From NCBI RefSeq assembly GCF_026343185.1, contig NZ_JAPEMA010000002.1:434001-498000 (forward strand): 64,000 nucleotides of DNA. The letters run 5' to 3'. This stretch comes from Streptomyces sp. NBC_00091. Its GTDB lineage: Bacteria > Actinomycetota > Actinomycetes > Streptomycetales > Streptomycetaceae. The first letter of the stretch is position 1; every line of letters starts with the position of its first letter. The notes under the pieces were generated by a model. That model had not been told where the DNA came from and did no database searches. It saw only the letters and a program-made list of their open reading frames with translations. The translations under genes and the position numbers were made by a program. Shown here one piece after another: positions 34,497 to 42,872 of this stretch.

Positions 34497-34528
34497 GGGC
34501 GGCAGGGGCCGAGCCTATCGGGGCGCTC

Positions 34529-34900
34529 TCAGCAGCCGGAGGTCCAGGTGTGGGAGCCGCCCTGGTCGTTCGCGCCCCCGTTGAAGCCGACCTCCTGGCC
34601 GGGGGCCAGGCAGAGGGTGACCCGGCCCATCAGCTGGCGGCCCTCGTACACCTTGACGTGGTCCTTCACGCCGGGGCCGGAGACGCCGTGGTTGGCCCAG
34701 GAGGAGTCCTCCTTGAACATGTCCCCCTCCCACCAGTGGTCGTCGCCGCTGTGCTCGATCTTCATGCCGTCGAAGTTGGCGTGCGTCCAGACGCAGAAGT
34801 AGCCGCTGCGGCAGTCCGCCGCCTCGGCGGCGGCCGAAGTGGCCAGGATGGCGCCGGTGGAGATCAGGGCGGCCGCGAGGAGGGTGGTGAAGCGCTTCAT
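34529..34900 (-). CDS. Secreted peptidase inhibitor family I36-like protein
   Basis: A 123-residue exported protein. A Sec signal (MKRFTTLLAAALISTGAILA) ends near residue 28, and the mature part begins ADCRSGYFCVWTHANFDG, matching the beta/gamma-crystallin-like I36 inhibitor style (CPxGxFCxWxxxxFxG). Cysteines at DCRSGYFC and later LCLAPG and TSGC can make two disulfides. Some relatives inhibit secreted metalloproteases; activity here is inferred. Its ATG overlaps the stop of the lipoprotein gene (ATGA), so the two are coupled. Confidence 0.78.
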   Translation of the reverse strand: MKRFTTLLAAALISTGAILATSAAAEAADCRSGYFCVWTHANFDGMKIEHSGDDHWWEGDMFKEDSSWANHGVSGPGVKDHVKVYEGRQLMGRVTLCLAPGQEVGFNGGANDQGGSHTWTSGC

Positions 34901-35634
34901 GCGGGTGGGTTTCCCTTCGGTGGTGGAGTGTCGAGCACGGTGGTGGCTTCGGTGAGGGCGTGGGCGCGCAGCCGCTGCCAGTCGGCGATCTCGGCCCGGT
35001 GGCGGGCCCGGACCTCGGCGATGTCGCGGCGGGTGTGCGCGGCTTCGGGCCGGAGGTTGTTGACGACGACGGAGGCGCGGAACCAGCGGGGCTGGTCCCC
35101 GTAGAGCCGGTGCTGGGCAGCGGCCAGGCAGCCGTCGGTGTGGGCGCGTACGACGTAGCCGGTGGGCAGGGTGAGCGACAGTTCGGCGGGACCCGCGCCG
35201 AAGAGCGCGGCGCTGACCCGCCGGTCGTCGATGACCTGCGGCCGGTCCGGCCCGCCGCGGGGAGGGACGAGGCCCTGGCGGGTCAGGCAGGCGTCGGTGA
35301 GCCGCTGCGTGGCGGCCTTGATCAGCTCGTCGGGGGCGGGAGCGGGCCCCCGGGCTCCGGCGCAGGCCGTCAGGACCGAGCAGGCCAGGGCGCAGCCCGC
35401 GAGCAGCCGCCCGTATCGGCCTAGGCCGTCTCTTTCGGATCTTGCCTGACCCGCGCCGCCCGGCACCGCACCTCGCCGCACTGCCGCGGCACCCGAGTAC
35501 GTCCAGTACACGGGCGCCCCGGCAGCACGGCGATGCACGGCACCGGACGACGCGGGCTTAACCGGCAAGATCCGAAAGAGACGACCTAAGCGCCGGCGCG
35601 TCCGGGCCCCGGCCAGTTCCTTGATCACAACCAT
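34897..35634 (-). CDS. Lipoprotein with MITE-encoded 55-residue insertion before its signal helix
   Basis: A 245-residue reading frame. Residues 1-17 (MVVIKELAGARTRRRLG) and residues from about 73 on (GRYGRLLAGCALACSVLTAC) would join into one ordinary signal peptide with lipobox LTAC if the 163-bp element at 35424-35586 plus one TA were removed. The insertion (165 bp) is a multiple of three and brings no stop, so the frame is kept but the basic region before the membrane helix is 55 residues longer. The lipobox cysteine is Cys91 here, Cys36 before insertion. Leu16 is a TTA codon. A start inside the element (GTG) could restore a short signal. The mature part has no family I recognise. Confidence 0.7.
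   Translation of the reverse strand: MVVIKELAGARTRRRLGRLFRILPVKPASSGAVHRRAAGAPVYWTYSGAAAVRRGAVPGGAGQARSERDGLGRYGRLLAGCALACSVLTACAGARGPAPAPDELIKAATQRLTDACLTRQGLVPPRGGPDRPQVIDDRRVSAALFGAGPAELSLTLPTGYVVRAHTDGCLAAAQHRLYGDQPRWFRASVVVNNLRPEAAHTRRDIAEVRARHRAEIADWQRLRAHALTEATTVLDTPPPKGNPPA
35424..35586. mobile_element. 163-bp MITE with 23-bp terminal inverted repeats and TA target duplication
   Basis: Terminal repeats beginning GGCCGTCTCTTTCGGATC (35424-35446) and their complement (35564-35586) match at 22 of 23 positions. TA flanks both ends (35422-35423 and 35587-35588). The two inner halves also pair imperfectly along nearly their whole length, so the element can fold as one long hairpin. It encodes no transposase and must be mobilised by an IS elsewhere. 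TA duplication fits IS630- or some IS5-type elements. Confidence 0.85.
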
Positions 35635-35760
35635 GGTGTCTAGCCGCCGGAGCCCCCGGCCCGACAGGGAAGGGGGCTCCGACTCACCCGACTGGGTGCG
35701 GGTTTCACCCGGTGAAACGTTGCCGCACGCCCGGCCCGTACCGGCCGGGCGGCGGGTGGT

Positions 35761-37200
35761 TCAGCGCAGGATCCCGGCCTGCCGGGCCGCCCGCAGCCAG
35801 GAGGGGAACTCCGACAGGAGCCGGTCGTACAGGTCGGGGTCCGAGACCTGGTCGATGTCGTCGACGGCGAAGAAGCCGACGTTGTCGACCCGGCGCCCGG
35901 GCATGATGTCGAAGCGCTCCAGCACACCGAAGCCGGCCCGGCCGAGGCCGACGAACTGCCAGAACACCGGCTCCTCGACGGCCTCCCGCAGCTCCCGCTC
36001 GATCTCGTCGTTGCGGTACACCCCGCCGTCGGAGAAGAACAGCACCAGGGTCGGGGCGGGCACCGGGTGGGAGCGTACGAAGGCCCGCACCTCGGCGATG
36101 ACCTTCTGCTCCTCGTTCTGGAAGCCGACCTGCCGCATGTCGACCTGGCCGGGGAGCAGGCCCCTGGGGGCCTTCTTGCGGCCGAAGAGGCTCATCTGGC
36201 CGATGCGCACGTGCAGCCGCAGCCACTCGGGGAGGTCGCCTATGGCGAGGTCCGGCAGCCGGGCGGGGTTGGTGGCGAAGGTCCAGGCCTGCATCTCGCC
36301 GTCGTCGTCGAGCTGCGCGGCGACGGCCGCCATCCGCTCCACCACGTTCGCCACCGTCCCGCGCGCGTAGAGCGTGCTCATCGACCCGGAGGCGTCGAGG
36401 ACGAGGACCACGCGGGCGGTGACCCCCTGGGCGCCGGCCTTGCTCAGGCTGACGGCGACCTGTTTCTTACGCAGCGACAGGCGCCCCCGCATGTCCTCGG
36501 GAAGCCACTCCTCACCCTTGACCAGCCGCACGACGGCCTCACCGGAGGCGGCGGCCGGCGCGGGCGCGGGCGTGAGGACGGGCGGCGGCGCGGGCGCCGG
36601 CTCCCGGCGGGGAGCGGGGGCAGAGGTCCGGACGGGTGCGGGGGCAGGGGCGGGAAGGGGCGCCGGGGCGGGCGCGGGCGGCGGGGCGTCGTCGACGGTG
36701 ATGCCGTAGTCCGTCGCCAGTCCGGCGAGCCCGCTCGCGTACCCCTGGCCGACGGCCCGGAACTTCCACGCGCCGCCCCGCCGGTAGAGCTCGCCGCTCA
36801 CGAAGGCGGTCTCCGGCCCGGCCTCCATGTCGAAGCGGACCAGTTCGGCCCCGGACACCGCGTCGAGCAGCCGCAGGTGCAGACCGGGGACCCGGCCGAA
36901 GGTGCCGCCGTCGGCGGAGGCGCAGAGCACGACCCGCTCGACGTCCCCTTCCAGGGCGGCCAGGTCGACGTCGAGGGTGTCCGTGCCGGGCTGCTTGCCG
37001 AGGTGGCGTACCGCGCCCGAGGCGTGGCGCGGCTGGTTGTAGAAGACGAAGTCCCCGTCGGAGCGGACCCGTCCGCTGCCGGCCAGGAGCAGTGCGGACG
37101 CGTCCACGTCCGGCACTCCCGGCCCGGCGGACCAGCCGAGCACGGCTCGGACGGAGGCGGCCGCGACCGCCAGGTTGGCGCCTTTGCTCAAAGTCGTCAC
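35761..37200 (-). CDS. TerD-domain protein fused to vWA domain
   Basis: A 479-residue cytoplasmic protein with three parts: an N-terminal TerD domain (about 1-168, opening [23 protein letters not shown]), a Pro/Ala-rich linker (171-218) and a C-terminal von Willebrand A domain with the metal-ion site DASGSMS (269-275). TerD domains bind calcium and belong to tellurite/stress systems. In Streptomyces they are linked to development and stress. The vWA part may bind a partner in a metal-dependent way. The start is GTG 37200; no clear ribosome binding site precedes it. No other ter genes are adjacent. Confidence 0.87.
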   Translation of the reverse strand: MTTLSKGANLAVAAASVRAVLGWSAGPGVPDVDASALLLAGSGRVRSDGDFVFYNQPRHASGAVRHLGKQPGTDTLDVDLAALEGDVERVVLCASADGGTFGRVPGLHLRLLDAVSGAELVRFDMEAGPETAFVSGELYRRGGAWKFRAVGQGYASGLAGLATDYGITVDDAPPPAPAPAPLPAPAPAPVRTSAPAPRREPAPAPPPVLTPAPAPAAASGEAVVRLVKGEEWLPEDMRGRLSLRKKQVAVSLSKAGAQGVTARVVLVLDASGSMSTLYARGTVANVVERMAAVAAQLDDDGEMQAWTFATNPARLPDLAIGDLPEWLRLHVRIGQMSLFGRKKAPRGLLPGQVDMRQVGFQNEEQKVIAEVRAFVRSHPVPAPTLVLFFSDGGVYRNDEIERELREAVEEPVFWQFVGLGRAGFGVLERFDIMPGRRVDNVGFFAVDDIDQVSDPDLYDRLLSEFPSWLRAARQAGILR

Positions 37201-37309
37201 GACCGACAGTCTGCCCGGCGGAGCCGCTCCACGCGGGCGAACGGGATCACGGGGTCCGACGGGGCGCCGTGCGGCGGCGGGAAGTGCCCGGCGCGCTGCC
37301 GGACACACG

Positions 37310-37343
37310 CCCGGGGCCCGCACCTTTCGGTGCGGGCCCCGGG
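37310..37343. terminator. Terminator of cold-shock gene
   Basis: Perfect 15-bp inverted repeat CCCGGGGCCCGCACC / GGTGCGGGCCCCGGG with loop TTTC. It lies 13 bases beyond the stop of the cold-shock gene on the minus strand. Confidence 0.85.
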
Positions 37344-37356
37344 GTCGCTCAGTGGT

Positions 37357-37560
37357 TCAGGCGGGCACGATGTTCTCCGCCTGCGGGCCCTTCTGGCCCT
37401 GGGTGACGTCGAAGTTCACCTTCTGGCCCTCCTGGAGCTCGCGGTAGCCCTGGGTGGCGATGTTCGAGTAGTGGGCGAACACGTCCGCGCCGCCGCCATC
37501 CTGCTCGATGAAGCCGAAGCCCTTTTCCGCGTTGAACCACTTCACGGTGCCGGACGCCAT
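37357..37560 (-). CDS. Cold-shock protein (CspA family)
   Basis: A 67-residue single-stranded nucleic acid binding protein. Both RNA-binding motifs are seen: KGFGFI (RNP1) and VFAHYS (RNP2 position), in the frame [18 protein letters not shown]. The length is standard for actinobacterial Csp. GAAGGAG lies seven bases before ATG 37560. The transcript has its own terminator and probably its own promoter in the AT-richer stretch near 37630-37680. It acts as an RNA chaperone. Confidence 0.93.
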   Translation of the reverse strand: MASGTVKWFNAEKGFGFIEQDGGGADVFAHYSNIATQGYRELQEGQKVNFDVTQGQKGPQAENIVPA

Positions 37561-37701
37561 ATGGATTCTCCTTCGGGGCTGTACCCGGGGCCGCACTGTG
37601 CGGACCCCGGCGTCGCCGTGATGCCACACCTGCAACTGATCAGCACCGTAGCACAGTGCCACGGGGGTGATGCGGAGTGTTACGTCGATCGGCCGTACGG
37701 A

Positions 37702-38364
37702 TCAGCCGCGGAACTCCTCGGGGCGGACGGGAGAGGCCTCCGCCAGGGCCCCGGTGACGGCATCGATGCCGCCGCGCAGCCCGTAGACGGGGGTGGCGGG
37801 CTGCTGGCGCCAGGATTCGTCGAGGCCGCCCGCGTCGACGGTGTCGAAGCCGAGCTCGTCGATGAGGGCACGGACGGTCTTCTTGGCCGCCTCGTGGTCG
37901 CCGGCGACGGGCAGGGCGATGCGGTCGGGGTGCCCGGCCGGGCGGGGGCGGTCGACGATGTCGGCCGCGTAGGTGCCGTTGAAGGCCTTGACCACGGGGC
38001 GCCCCAGGTGGCGTTCGGTCCAGCGGCTCTCGGTCAGGCCCTCGTCCTCGACCGCGGGGATCCGGCCGTCGCGCTCGCGGGGGTAGTAGTTGCCGGTGTC
38101 GATGACGACGAAGCCCTCGGCGGCCCCGTCGAAGAGTCCGGCGGGCAGGTCGGGGATGTTCTTGAAGGGGATGGTGACCACGACGATCTCGGCGCCGCGG
38201 GCGGCCTCGGCGACGGTGACGGCGGTGGCGCCGGTCTCCTCGGCGAGGGCGGTGAGGGTCTGGGGGCCGCGGGAGTTCGCGACGCGGACCTGGTGCCCCA
38301 GCGAGGTGAGCCGGCGGGTGAGGTTGCCGCCGATGTTGCCGGCGCCGATGATGCCGATCTTCAT
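37702..38364 (-). CDS. NAD(P)-binding F420-dependent oxidoreductase-like protein
   Basis: A 220-residue protein with an N-terminal Rossmann fold, MKIGIIGAGNIGGNLTRRL, and the family blocks NSRGPQTL, VVTIPFKNI and DTGNYYPRERDG. It resembles the NADPH:F420 oxidoreductase/NADP-dependent reductase group (coenzyme F420-dependent NADP oxidoreductase domain). It could supply or use F420H2, common in Streptomyces; substrate is not certain. ATG 38364 is preceded by GGGAGAG. It is divergent from the secreted protein gene at 38586. Confidence 0.8.
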   Translation of the reverse strand: MKIGIIGAGNIGGNLTRRLTSLGHQVRVANSRGPQTLTALAEETGATAVTVAEAARGAEIVVVTIPFKNIPDLPAGLFDGAAEGFVVIDTGNYYPRERDGRIPAVEDEGLTESRWTERHLGRPVVKAFNGTYAADIVDRPRPAGHPDRIALPVAGDHEAAKKTVRALIDELGFDTVDAGGLDESWRQQPATPVYGLRGGIDAVTGALAEASPVRPEEFRG

Positions 38365-38455
38365 GAGCTCTCCCGTGCGTACGGAGTCGGATGTGCCTCT
38401 GGCGCAACCGCCGGGCGGGCCGCCGCATTCCGATCCGGCGCACGGCATTTCCGCG

Positions 38456-38475
38456 TTTCGCCCGTACGGGCGAAA
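38456..38475. promoter_or_regulatory. Perfect 20-bp palindrome in divergent promoter region
   Basis: TTTCGCCCGTACGGGCGAAA is a perfect palindrome between two divergent genes. It has no loop, so it is more likely a dimeric-regulator site than a terminator. No regulator gene is adjacent. Confidence 0.5.
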
Positions 38476-38585
38476 TCAGGCCAATTACCCCAAGGGGAGA
38501 ACCCGTTGGTGCGCGGTACCCGTCATCGGGGGCAGGGCCGGGGACCGTACCGGCTCACACACAGCACGGCGAAAGGTACCGATCG

Positions 38586-39044
38586 ATGCTCAAGCTCCCG
38601 ACCAAGCGCGCCGGATCCATCGCCCTCGCGGCCACCGCCGGGGCGGCCGCCCTCTCCTTCGCCCTCGCCGGCGCCTCCGCGACCGCCGCGGCGCCGGAGT
38701 CCGTCTCCGGCAGCCCGGAGGGGGCCTTCACCCGGATCGCCGACTTCTACGGCTCGTACATCGACGCCGTGTACGACGGTGACGGGGCGACGGCCGACCG
38801 GCTGCGCTCCTTCTACCTCTCCGAGACCCTCCAGCAGGAGCTGGAGCGGTGGGAGGAGACCAACCACGCCAACGGGGTGCTGCGCGCCCAGAACGTGCCG
38901 CTCCAGTGGAAGGTGACCTCCACCGGCAGCGGGACGGGCAAGACCAACGCCACGGTCACCCTGACCTGGGGCGGCAACGAAACGACCCAGGTCCGCGTGC
39001 AGGCCGATCTGCGGACGAAGAAGATCACTTCCATCACGGACTGA
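38586..39044 (+). CDS. Secreted protein of unknown function
   Basis: A 152-residue exported protein. The signal peptide has a basic start (MLKLPTKR), a long hydrophobic stretch and ATAAA cleavage near residue 35. The mature part starts with a helical region (FTRIADFYGSYIDAVYDGD) followed by beta strands with alternating T and V residues (NATVTLTWGG, TQVRVQADLRTKKITSITD). This looks like a small NTF2-like or beta-rich fold, without cysteines. I do not recognise the family. ATG 38586 follows GAAAGG by about seven bases. Transcription ends at a strong hairpin. Confidence 0.7.
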   Translation: MLKLPTKRAGSIALAATAGAAALSFALAGASATAAAPESVSGSPEGAFTRIADFYGSYIDAVYDGDGATADRLRSFYLSETLQQELERWEETNHANGVLRAQNVPLQWKVTSTGSGTGKTNATVTLTWGGNETTQVRVQADLRTKKITSITD

Positions 39045-39079
39045 TCCGGCCGGTCCGGGCCGGCTCCGGCCCGGACGCG

Positions 39080-39112
39080 CGAGTGGGGCCCGCCGCCGGC
39101 GGGCCCCACTCG
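39080..39112. terminator. Bidirectional terminator
   Basis: Perfect 15-bp inverted repeat (CGAGTGGGGCCCGCC at 39080-39094 and its complement at 39098-39112) with a three-base loop, placed between the ends of convergent genes. Confidence 0.87.
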
Positions 39113-39122
39113 CCCTCGTCGC

Positions 39123-40484
39123 TTACGCGCCGCTCGCGTCGAGCATCCCCTCGCGCTCCACGATCTTCACGCGCTCGCGGCCCTGCGGCTCGCCGAGCGC
39201 CTTCTCGGCGGCGTCCAGCTTGTACCAGCCTTCCCAGGTGGTGTAGCGGACCTGCCGCTCGGCGAGGAAGGCCTCGACCGCCTCCGGCTCGGGGGTGGCG
39301 GGGGTGAGCAGACGCCCTTCGGCGTGGTCGGCGAGCAGGTTGGCGACCGTCTCGTTCGCGTCGCCCTTGGTGTGGCCGATCAGGCCGATCGGGCCGCGCC
39401 GGATCCAGCCGGTCACGTACGTGGACGCCAGGTGCTCGCCGGACTCCATGACGCGGCCGCCCTCGTCGGGCACCGTGCCGGACTCCACGTCCCAGGGGAG
39501 CTTGGGCAGTTCGTCGGAGAGGTAGCCGACGGCCCGGTAGACGGACTGGACGTCCCAGTCGGTGAACTGGCCGGTGCCCTTGACGTTGCCCGTGCCGTCG
39601 AGCTCGGTGCGCTCGGTGCGCAGGCCGACGACCTTGCCGTCCTCGCCGAGCACCTCGGTCGGGGACTCGAAGAAGTGCAGGAACAGCTTGTGCGGGCGGT
39701 CGCCGATGTCGCGGATCGCCCAGTTCTCCAGGGTCTTGGCGACCATGTCCGCCTGCTTGTTGGAGCGGCGGGTCGTGATCGAGCCCTCGTCGTAGTCGAT
39801 GTCCTCGGGGTTGACGATGACCTCGATGTTGGGCGAGTGGTCGAGCTCGCGCAGCTCCATCGGGCTGAACTTGGCCTGGGCCGGACCGCGGCGGCCGAAG
39901 ACGTGCACCTCGAGGGCCTTGTTCGCCTTGAGGCCGTCGTAGACGTTCGCCGGGATCTCGGTCGGCAGCAGCTCGTCGGCCGTCTTGGCGAGGATGCGGG
40001 CGACGTCGAGGGCGACGTTGCCGACGCCGAGGACGGCGACCTTCTCGGCCTCCAGCGGCCAGGTGCGCGGTACGTCGGGGTGGCCGTCGTACCAGGAGAC
40101 GAAGTCGGCGGCGCCGTAGGAGCCGTCGAGCTCGACGCCCGGGACGCCGAGCGCCCGGTCCGCGGTGGCGCCCGTGGAGAAGATGACGGCGTCGTAGAAG
40201 GCGTGCAGCTCGTCGAGCGCGATGTCGTTCGGGTAGTCGACGTTGCCGAAGAGGCGGACCTGCGGCTTGTCGAGCACCTGGTGCAGGGCGGTGATGATGC
40301 CCTTGATGCGGGGGTGGTCGGGGGCGACCCCGTAGCGGATCAGGCCGAAGGGCGCCGGCATCCGCTCGAAGATGTCGATGGACACGCCGGGGGCGGCCGC
40401 TGCCTCGGACTTCAGCAGCGCGTCGGCCGCGTAGATACCGGCGGGGCCGGCACCGACGATTGCTACCCGCAGAGAGCGAGGCAT
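39123..40484 (-). CDS. Ferredoxin/flavodoxin-NADP reductase (FprA-like)
   Basis: A 453-residue FAD- and NADPH-binding reductase of the adrenodoxin reductase/FprA type that passes electrons between NADPH and ferredoxin, supporting P450 and other systems. The FAD motif is AIVGAGPAGIYAADAL near residue 8; the NADPH motif is VLGVGNVALDVARIL; FGLIRYGVAPDH and GWIRRGPIGLIGHTKGDA are family signatures. I chose ATG 40484, nine bases after AAGGGA, over a TTG 24 bases upstream. An iron-box-like sequence lies in its upstream region. It appears monocistronic. Confidence 0.9.
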   Translation of the reverse strand: MPRSLRVAIVGAGPAGIYAADALLKSEAAAAPGVSIDIFERMPAPFGLIRYGVAPDHPRIKGIITALHQVLDKPQVRLFGNVDYPNDIALDELHAFYDAVIFSTGATADRALGVPGVELDGSYGAADFVSWYDGHPDVPRTWPLEAEKVAVLGVGNVALDVARILAKTADELLPTEIPANVYDGLKANKALEVHVFGRRGPAQAKFSPMELRELDHSPNIEVIVNPEDIDYDEGSITTRRSNKQADMVAKTLENWAIRDIGDRPHKLFLHFFESPTEVLGEDGKVVGLRTERTELDGTGNVKGTGQFTDWDVQSVYRAVGYLSDELPKLPWDVESGTVPDEGGRVMESGEHLASTYVTGWIRRGPIGLIGHTKGDANETVANLLADHAEGRLLTPATPEPEAVEAFLAERQVRYTTWEGWYKLDAAEKALGEPQGRERVKIVEREGMLDASGA

Positions 40485-40529
40485 GAATGGGTTCCCTTCG
40501 ACCGACAATCTGACTGATCAAGGAAACCC

Positions 40530-40548
40530 TAAACTAAGGCCACCCTAA
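40530..40548 (-). promoter_or_regulatory. Iron-box-like sequence upstream of ferredoxin reductase gene
   Basis: On the minus strand this 19-mer reads TTAGGGTGGCCTTAGTTTA. It agrees with the remembered DmdR/IdeR consensus (TTAGGTTAGGCTAACCTAA) at 12 of 19 positions. It lies 46-64 bases before ATG 40484. The match is partial and may be chance in this AT-richer promoter. Confidence 0.35.
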
Positions 40549-40629
40549 CCCGGCACCCGCCCCCGGGTTATGACCCCATAATCGGATCTTATGGCTTACC
40601 AAAGCCTGACTTTGGGCTGACGGGGCCGC

Positions 40630-41163
40630 TCAGGCCTCGTACTCGGTGAGGTCGATGCTGTGGAGGGTGAGGCGGGCTCCGCTCTCCGGGTCACTGGTGT
40701 TCGCGTACTCCTCCATGCCGAGCTTGCGGATCACGTTCTCGGACTCCTCGTTGCCCGCCCGGTTGACGGCGACGACCCGGTCCAGGCCCCGGTCCTGGAG
40801 GGCGAACTCCAAGGTGGCCTGGGCCGCTTCGGAGGCGTAGCCCTGTCCCCAGAAGGACCGGCCCAGGCGCCAGCTGATCTGTACGTCGTGACGGGTCTCG
40901 GGCAGGTCCTCGTCCACGGTCAGCCCCACGGCGCCGATCAGCTCGCCGGAGGCGAGCAGTTCGACGGCGAACACGCCGAAGCCCTCGTCGTCCCACTCCT
41001 CCTCCCAGTGCTCGATGGCCTCGGCGGTCCGGTCCAGGTCGAGTACGGAACCGTCGCCGATCCAGCGCATCACGTCCGGGTCTGCGTTGATCTCCGAGAG
41101 GGGGACGAGGTCGTCGTCGGTCCAGCGGCGGAGGAGGAGGCGGGGGGTGCGGATCTCGGTCAT
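40630..41163 (-). CDS. GNAT-family N-acetyltransferase (RimJ/RimL type)
   Basis: A 177-residue acetyltransferase of the RimJ/RimL-like GNAT group. The opening TPRLLLRRWTDDDL, the acetyl-CoA loop region GRSFWGQGYASEAAQA and the later VNRAGNEESENVIRKLGM are diagnostic. It acetylates a protein N terminus or a small molecule; the acceptor is unknown. It starts at ATG 41163, 56 bases after the 2-oxoglutarate-type oxygenase stop on the same strand. Confidence 0.88.
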   Translation of the reverse strand: MTEIRTPRLLLRRWTDDDLVPLSEINADPDVMRWIGDGSVLDLDRTAEAIEHWEEEWDDEGFGVFAVELLASGELIGAVGLTVDEDLPETRHDVQISWRLGRSFWGQGYASEAAQATLEFALQDRGLDRVVAVNRAGNEESENVIRKLGMEEYANTSDPESGARLTLHSIDLTEYEA

Positions 41164-41219
41164 GCGCACATCCTGCCGAACGCGGCCGACCAGGGGTAAT
41201 CGGGGCCGCCCGGCTCCCG

Positions 41220-42185
41220 TCAGGGGACCGTGATCGCGTCGAGCTTCGCCCTCAGGTACACGTGCGAGTCCACCGGCTCGTGCGCCACCCGGCCGACCGG
41301 GGCGGGCAGGGACTCGACGCGGGTGTGCGCGTCGCACTCGTAGAAGTAGACCAGCGAGATCAGTTCCTCGGCCGGGGCGTGGGCGGGCGGCGGCAGCACC
41401 CGGTGGCGGCCCGCCCGCCAGCGGTCCCCGGTCCAGCGGGCCAGCAGGTCGCCGATGTTGACGGTGAGCGCGGCCGGGTCCCAGAGGGCGTCCTGCCAGC
41501 CCTCGGCGTCGGTGTGGATCTGGAGACCGCCCGCGCCCCGCTCCCGGTCCAGGACGGTCACCGTCCCGAAGTCGGTGTGCGCTCCGATGCGGAACTGACC
41601 GGGCAGGGGCTCTCCGACCACCTCGGTGCCCGGGTACCAGTTGACGTTGAACCCCCAGGTGGGGTGGCCGGTGTGCCGGGTGAAGTGGTCCTGGGGCAGG
41701 GCCAGCGCCACCGCCAGCAGCTCGAGCAGTTCGTCGGAGAGGGCCCGCATCGCGGTCAGGTACTCGGCCACCAGCGGGCGCAGCCGGGGCACCTCGGCGG
41801 GCCAGGCGTTCGGCCGGAACCACTCGGCGTCCACCGAGGGCACTCCCGTCGGGTCCTCGGCCGCGCAGGACCAGGACTCCTTCAGGTCGGGTGGCGAGGC
41901 CGTCCCCTCCGCGTAGCTGTTGGCCTCCGCACCGGGGCCGAGCCAGCCGCGTCCGCCGACGCTGACGGCGTACAGCTCCTTCGCCCCGGGCGGCAGCCTG
42001 AAGAAGGCGCGCGCGGCCTCCCGGATCCGGGCGGGCAGGGCGGGGTCCACCCCGTGCCCGGTGACCAGCAGGAAGCCGGCCGCCTGGAGGGCCTCGTCGA
42101 CCTGGGCGGCGATCCGGGAGCGCGCGGCGGGCTCGCCCGAGCGCCACGGCCCGAGGTCGATGACGGGGACCTGGGAACTGACCAT
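41220..42185 (-). CDS. Isopenicillin N synthase-family 2-oxoglutarate/Fe(II) dioxygenase
   Basis: A 321-residue non-heme iron oxygenase. The N-terminal DIOX_N part opens VPVIDLGPW, with GFLLVTGHGVDP next. The iron ligands are H and D in GAHTDFGT and the distal H in RAGRHRVLPP. The residue that is normally Arg in the RxS cosubstrate motif appears to be Leu (LISLVYF), so anchoring of 2-oxoglutarate may differ or the enzyme may not use it. Upstream is the cupin gene on the same strand, 96 bases away. The substrate is unknown; many Streptomyces carry such proteins outside beta-lactam clusters. Confidence 0.85.
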   Translation of the reverse strand: MVSSQVPVIDLGPWRSGEPAARSRIAAQVDEALQAAGFLLVTGHGVDPALPARIREAARAFFRLPPGAKELYAVSVGGRGWLGPGAEANSYAEGTASPPDLKESWSCAAEDPTGVPSVDAEWFRPNAWPAEVPRLRPLVAEYLTAMRALSDELLELLAVALALPQDHFTRHTGHPTWGFNVNWYPGTEVVGEPLPGQFRIGAHTDFGTVTVLDRERGAGGLQIHTDAEGWQDALWDPAALTVNIGDLLARWTGDRWRAGRHRVLPPPAHAPAEELISLVYFYECDAHTRVESLPAPVGRVAHEPVDSHVYLRAKLDAITVP

Positions 42186-42281
42186 GGGGACCTGCCTTCC
42201 GGGGTGACCTGGCTTCCGGTACCGGGCGTGCGGGGCCGGACGGGCGGGGCTGGGCGGGGCTGGACGGCTGGGGCGGGGGGC

Positions 42282-42797
42282 TCAGGGGCCTTCGAGGCCG
42301 GTGCCGCAGCGGGAGCAGTAGCGGGCGCCGGGATCGGTGGCGAGCCGGCCGCAGTCGGGGCAGACCCGGTGCAGCAGGCAGGCCGTCTCGCCGCCCTCGG
42401 CTGAGCCGGACGGCTGCCCGACGCCGGCGCCGGCGCCGGCGATGCCGAGGCCGGGGCGCCGGGTGTGGACGGTCAGGTACGTCAGCCCCTGCGGGCCGGC
42501 GGTCAGCGAGCGCCGGGCGCCTCGCGCGAGCCAGCAGGCCGTGTGCGGGCGCAGCCGGTGCGGGCCGTCCTCGGTGTCGATCCGCCCGCCGCCCTCCACC
42601 ACCACGAGCAGCACGTCGAGGGCGGGCTCGGCGTGCTCCGCGATGGCCGCGCCGGGGCGCAGCCGGATCAGGTTGGAGTCCAGGCCGCGCCCGGGCCCGG
42701 TCAGCCGCCACAGGGCCCCGGTCGCGTCGGCGGGGGCTTCGGCGATCACCGCGTCGAGGTCCGTGTGGAGCCCGGCGAGGTGGGGGTGCGTCGTCAT
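42282..42797 (-). CDS. Cupin-domain protein with C-terminal zinc ribbon
   Basis: A 171-residue protein. The cupin fold (about 15-115) has the metal-site style IRLRPGAAIAEHAEPALDVLLVVVEG but only part of the usual His/Glu set. After a Gly-rich linker comes VCPDCGRLATDPGARYCSRCG, four cysteines in a zinc-ribbon arrangement. ATG 42797 follows AAGGA by six bases. It precedes the oxygenase gene on the same strand and might act with it. A regulatory or sensing role is possible; no catalytic role can be assigned. Confidence 0.78.
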   Translation of the reverse strand: MTTHPHLAGLHTDLDAVIAEAPADATGALWRLTGPGRGLDSNLIRLRPGAAIAEHAEPALDVLLVVVEGGGRIDTEDGPHRLRPHTACWLARGARRSLTAGPQGLTYLTVHTRRPGLGIAGAGAGVGQPSGSAEGGETACLLHRVCPDCGRLATDPGARYCSRCGTGLEGP

Positions 42798-42872
42798 GCT
42801 GGTCCTTCCCTGCCTTGAGCGCGTGCCCTCGCAGTCATACACGATCGCGGCGGGCCCTTCGGGGCCGATCCG

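Noticed and set aside
35424..35586. Intact insertion sequence at the inverted repeats
   Set aside because: The 163-bp interior has no transposase gene, so it is a MITE-sized element.
41220..42185. Isopenicillin N synthase proper
   Set aside because: No ACV synthetase or acyltransferase gene is nearby, and the RxS arginine is absent; it is only a superfamily member.
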